Positions 5,026-5,363 of a stretch of 5,363 nucleotides of DNA are shown here, in pieces; within the stretch, counting starts at the first letter, position 1; every line of letters starts with the position of its first letter. This DNA comes from Streptococcus sp. A12 (GTDB taxonomy: Bacteria > Bacillota > Bacilli > Lactobacillales > Streptococcaceae), in the NCBI RefSeq assembly GCF_905372335.1, contig NZ_CAJPOU010000079.1, forward strand, positions 1-5,363, read 5' to 3'. Below the pieces are notes generated by a model. The model made no database searches and had not been told where the DNA came from. It saw nothing but the letters and a program-made list of their open reading frames with translations. Made by a program: the position numbers and the translations under genes.

Positions 5026-5363
5026 TTAAAAGACAACTCGGGTCCCATGGACCTGATCCACTCCTGGAACGTCAAGGAAAAGCTGACGATTCTCCAAGGA
5101 GACACCGCCACCTGCCAAGATTTCTACCTGGCCATCCGCTAACTTAGCATACTCTTCGTAGCGCGCTAAACGTTGTTCTAAGTCTGTTTCTGGACTGCCG
5201 GCTCTTGTTAATAGTCGGGTCACACCCTCCTTCTTCATCCACTCGATCGTCGACGCTTGATCTTCTAGAGGAATCTGATCAAATGCCATATGCATGGTCA
5301 ATTCAAAACCTTGGCTAGCTTGGATGAAACGAAGCATGGCGTCTTTATCCAGCTGATTGTCAG
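5026..5363 (-). CDS. cutC: CutC family protein, C-terminal part (5' end outside window)
   Basis: About 112 residues of a gene that continues past the right edge; the family is usually 200-250 residues, so roughly the C-terminal half is here. The frame stays open to the edge, so the ATG at 5337 is an internal methionine (preceded by DNQLDKDA), not the start. The CutC TIM-barrel family is recognised from ELTMHMAFDQIP (matching the family's TFHRAFD strand), GVTRLLTRAG (matching ARILTSG), VEILAGGGVSLEN (matching the I-AGGGV--N strand) and a closing VHGTRVVF. CutC was described as a copper homeostasis protein, and Enterococcus faecalis CutC has been reported to bind copper. Its enzymatic role, if any, is unsettled. 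The arginine of the usual HRAFD is methionine here. The gene ends in its own terminator. Confidence 0.9.
   Translation of the reverse strand, partial: DNQLDKDAMLRFIQASQGFELTMHMAFDQIPLEDQASTIEWMKKEGVTRLLTRAGSPETDLEQRLARYEEYAKLADGQVEILAGGGVSLENRQLFLDVPGVDQVHGTRVVF

Overview
This window looks like chromosomal DNA of an oral Streptococcus, probably of the mitis or sanguinis group. The evidence is the codon and base composition, AGGAGG-type ribosome sites, TTGACA/TATAAT promoters, short hairpin terminators, and protein families in streptococcal-type versions. I cannot name the species from sequence alone. There are six genes: five complete and one cut by the right edge. I see no rRNA, tRNA, CRISPR array, insertion sequence or phage gene.

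Left part (1-941): an unassigned, hairpin-rich stretch ends in a probable plus-strand terminator (87-115). It is followed by a minus-strand yaaA-family gene (118-846). The yaaA start has no ribosome site and lies about 7 bases after an extended -10, so its mRNA may be leaderless. A divergent plus-strand promoter (876-904) overlaps an inverted repeat, ATCTAGTT-N5-AACTAGAT, that looks like an operator.

Middle part (942-3392): a DUF1836 regulator with a MerR-like winged helix and a hemolysin III/PAQR membrane protein form a tight operon (2-base gap) that ends in a strong terminator (2039-2067). The DUF1836 gene has no ATG, GTG or TTG at a sensible place. The conserved N-terminus and the ribosome site point to an ATT start at 942. 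Next comes a GntR/MocR-type regulator (2124-3392) with its own promoter and a palindrome over the -10 and leader. Its aminotransferase-like domain carries threonine where the PLP-binding lysine is normally found.

Right part (3393-5363): a lipoprotein with a Ser/Thr-rich linker (3532-4194) has a consensus promoter and an upstream pair of motifs matching the WalR/VicR box. It converges on a MmcQ/YjbR-family gene (4290-4949, minus strand) across a shared bidirectional terminator (4214-4250). Upstream of that gene is the C-terminal half of cutC (5026 to the edge, minus strand), closed by its own terminator.

No multi-gene defence, secretion or biosynthetic system is visible. The best leads are local: the ATT start with a palindromic operator, the lysine-less MocR protein, the likely leaderless yaaA message, and the WalR-like box before the lipoprotein.
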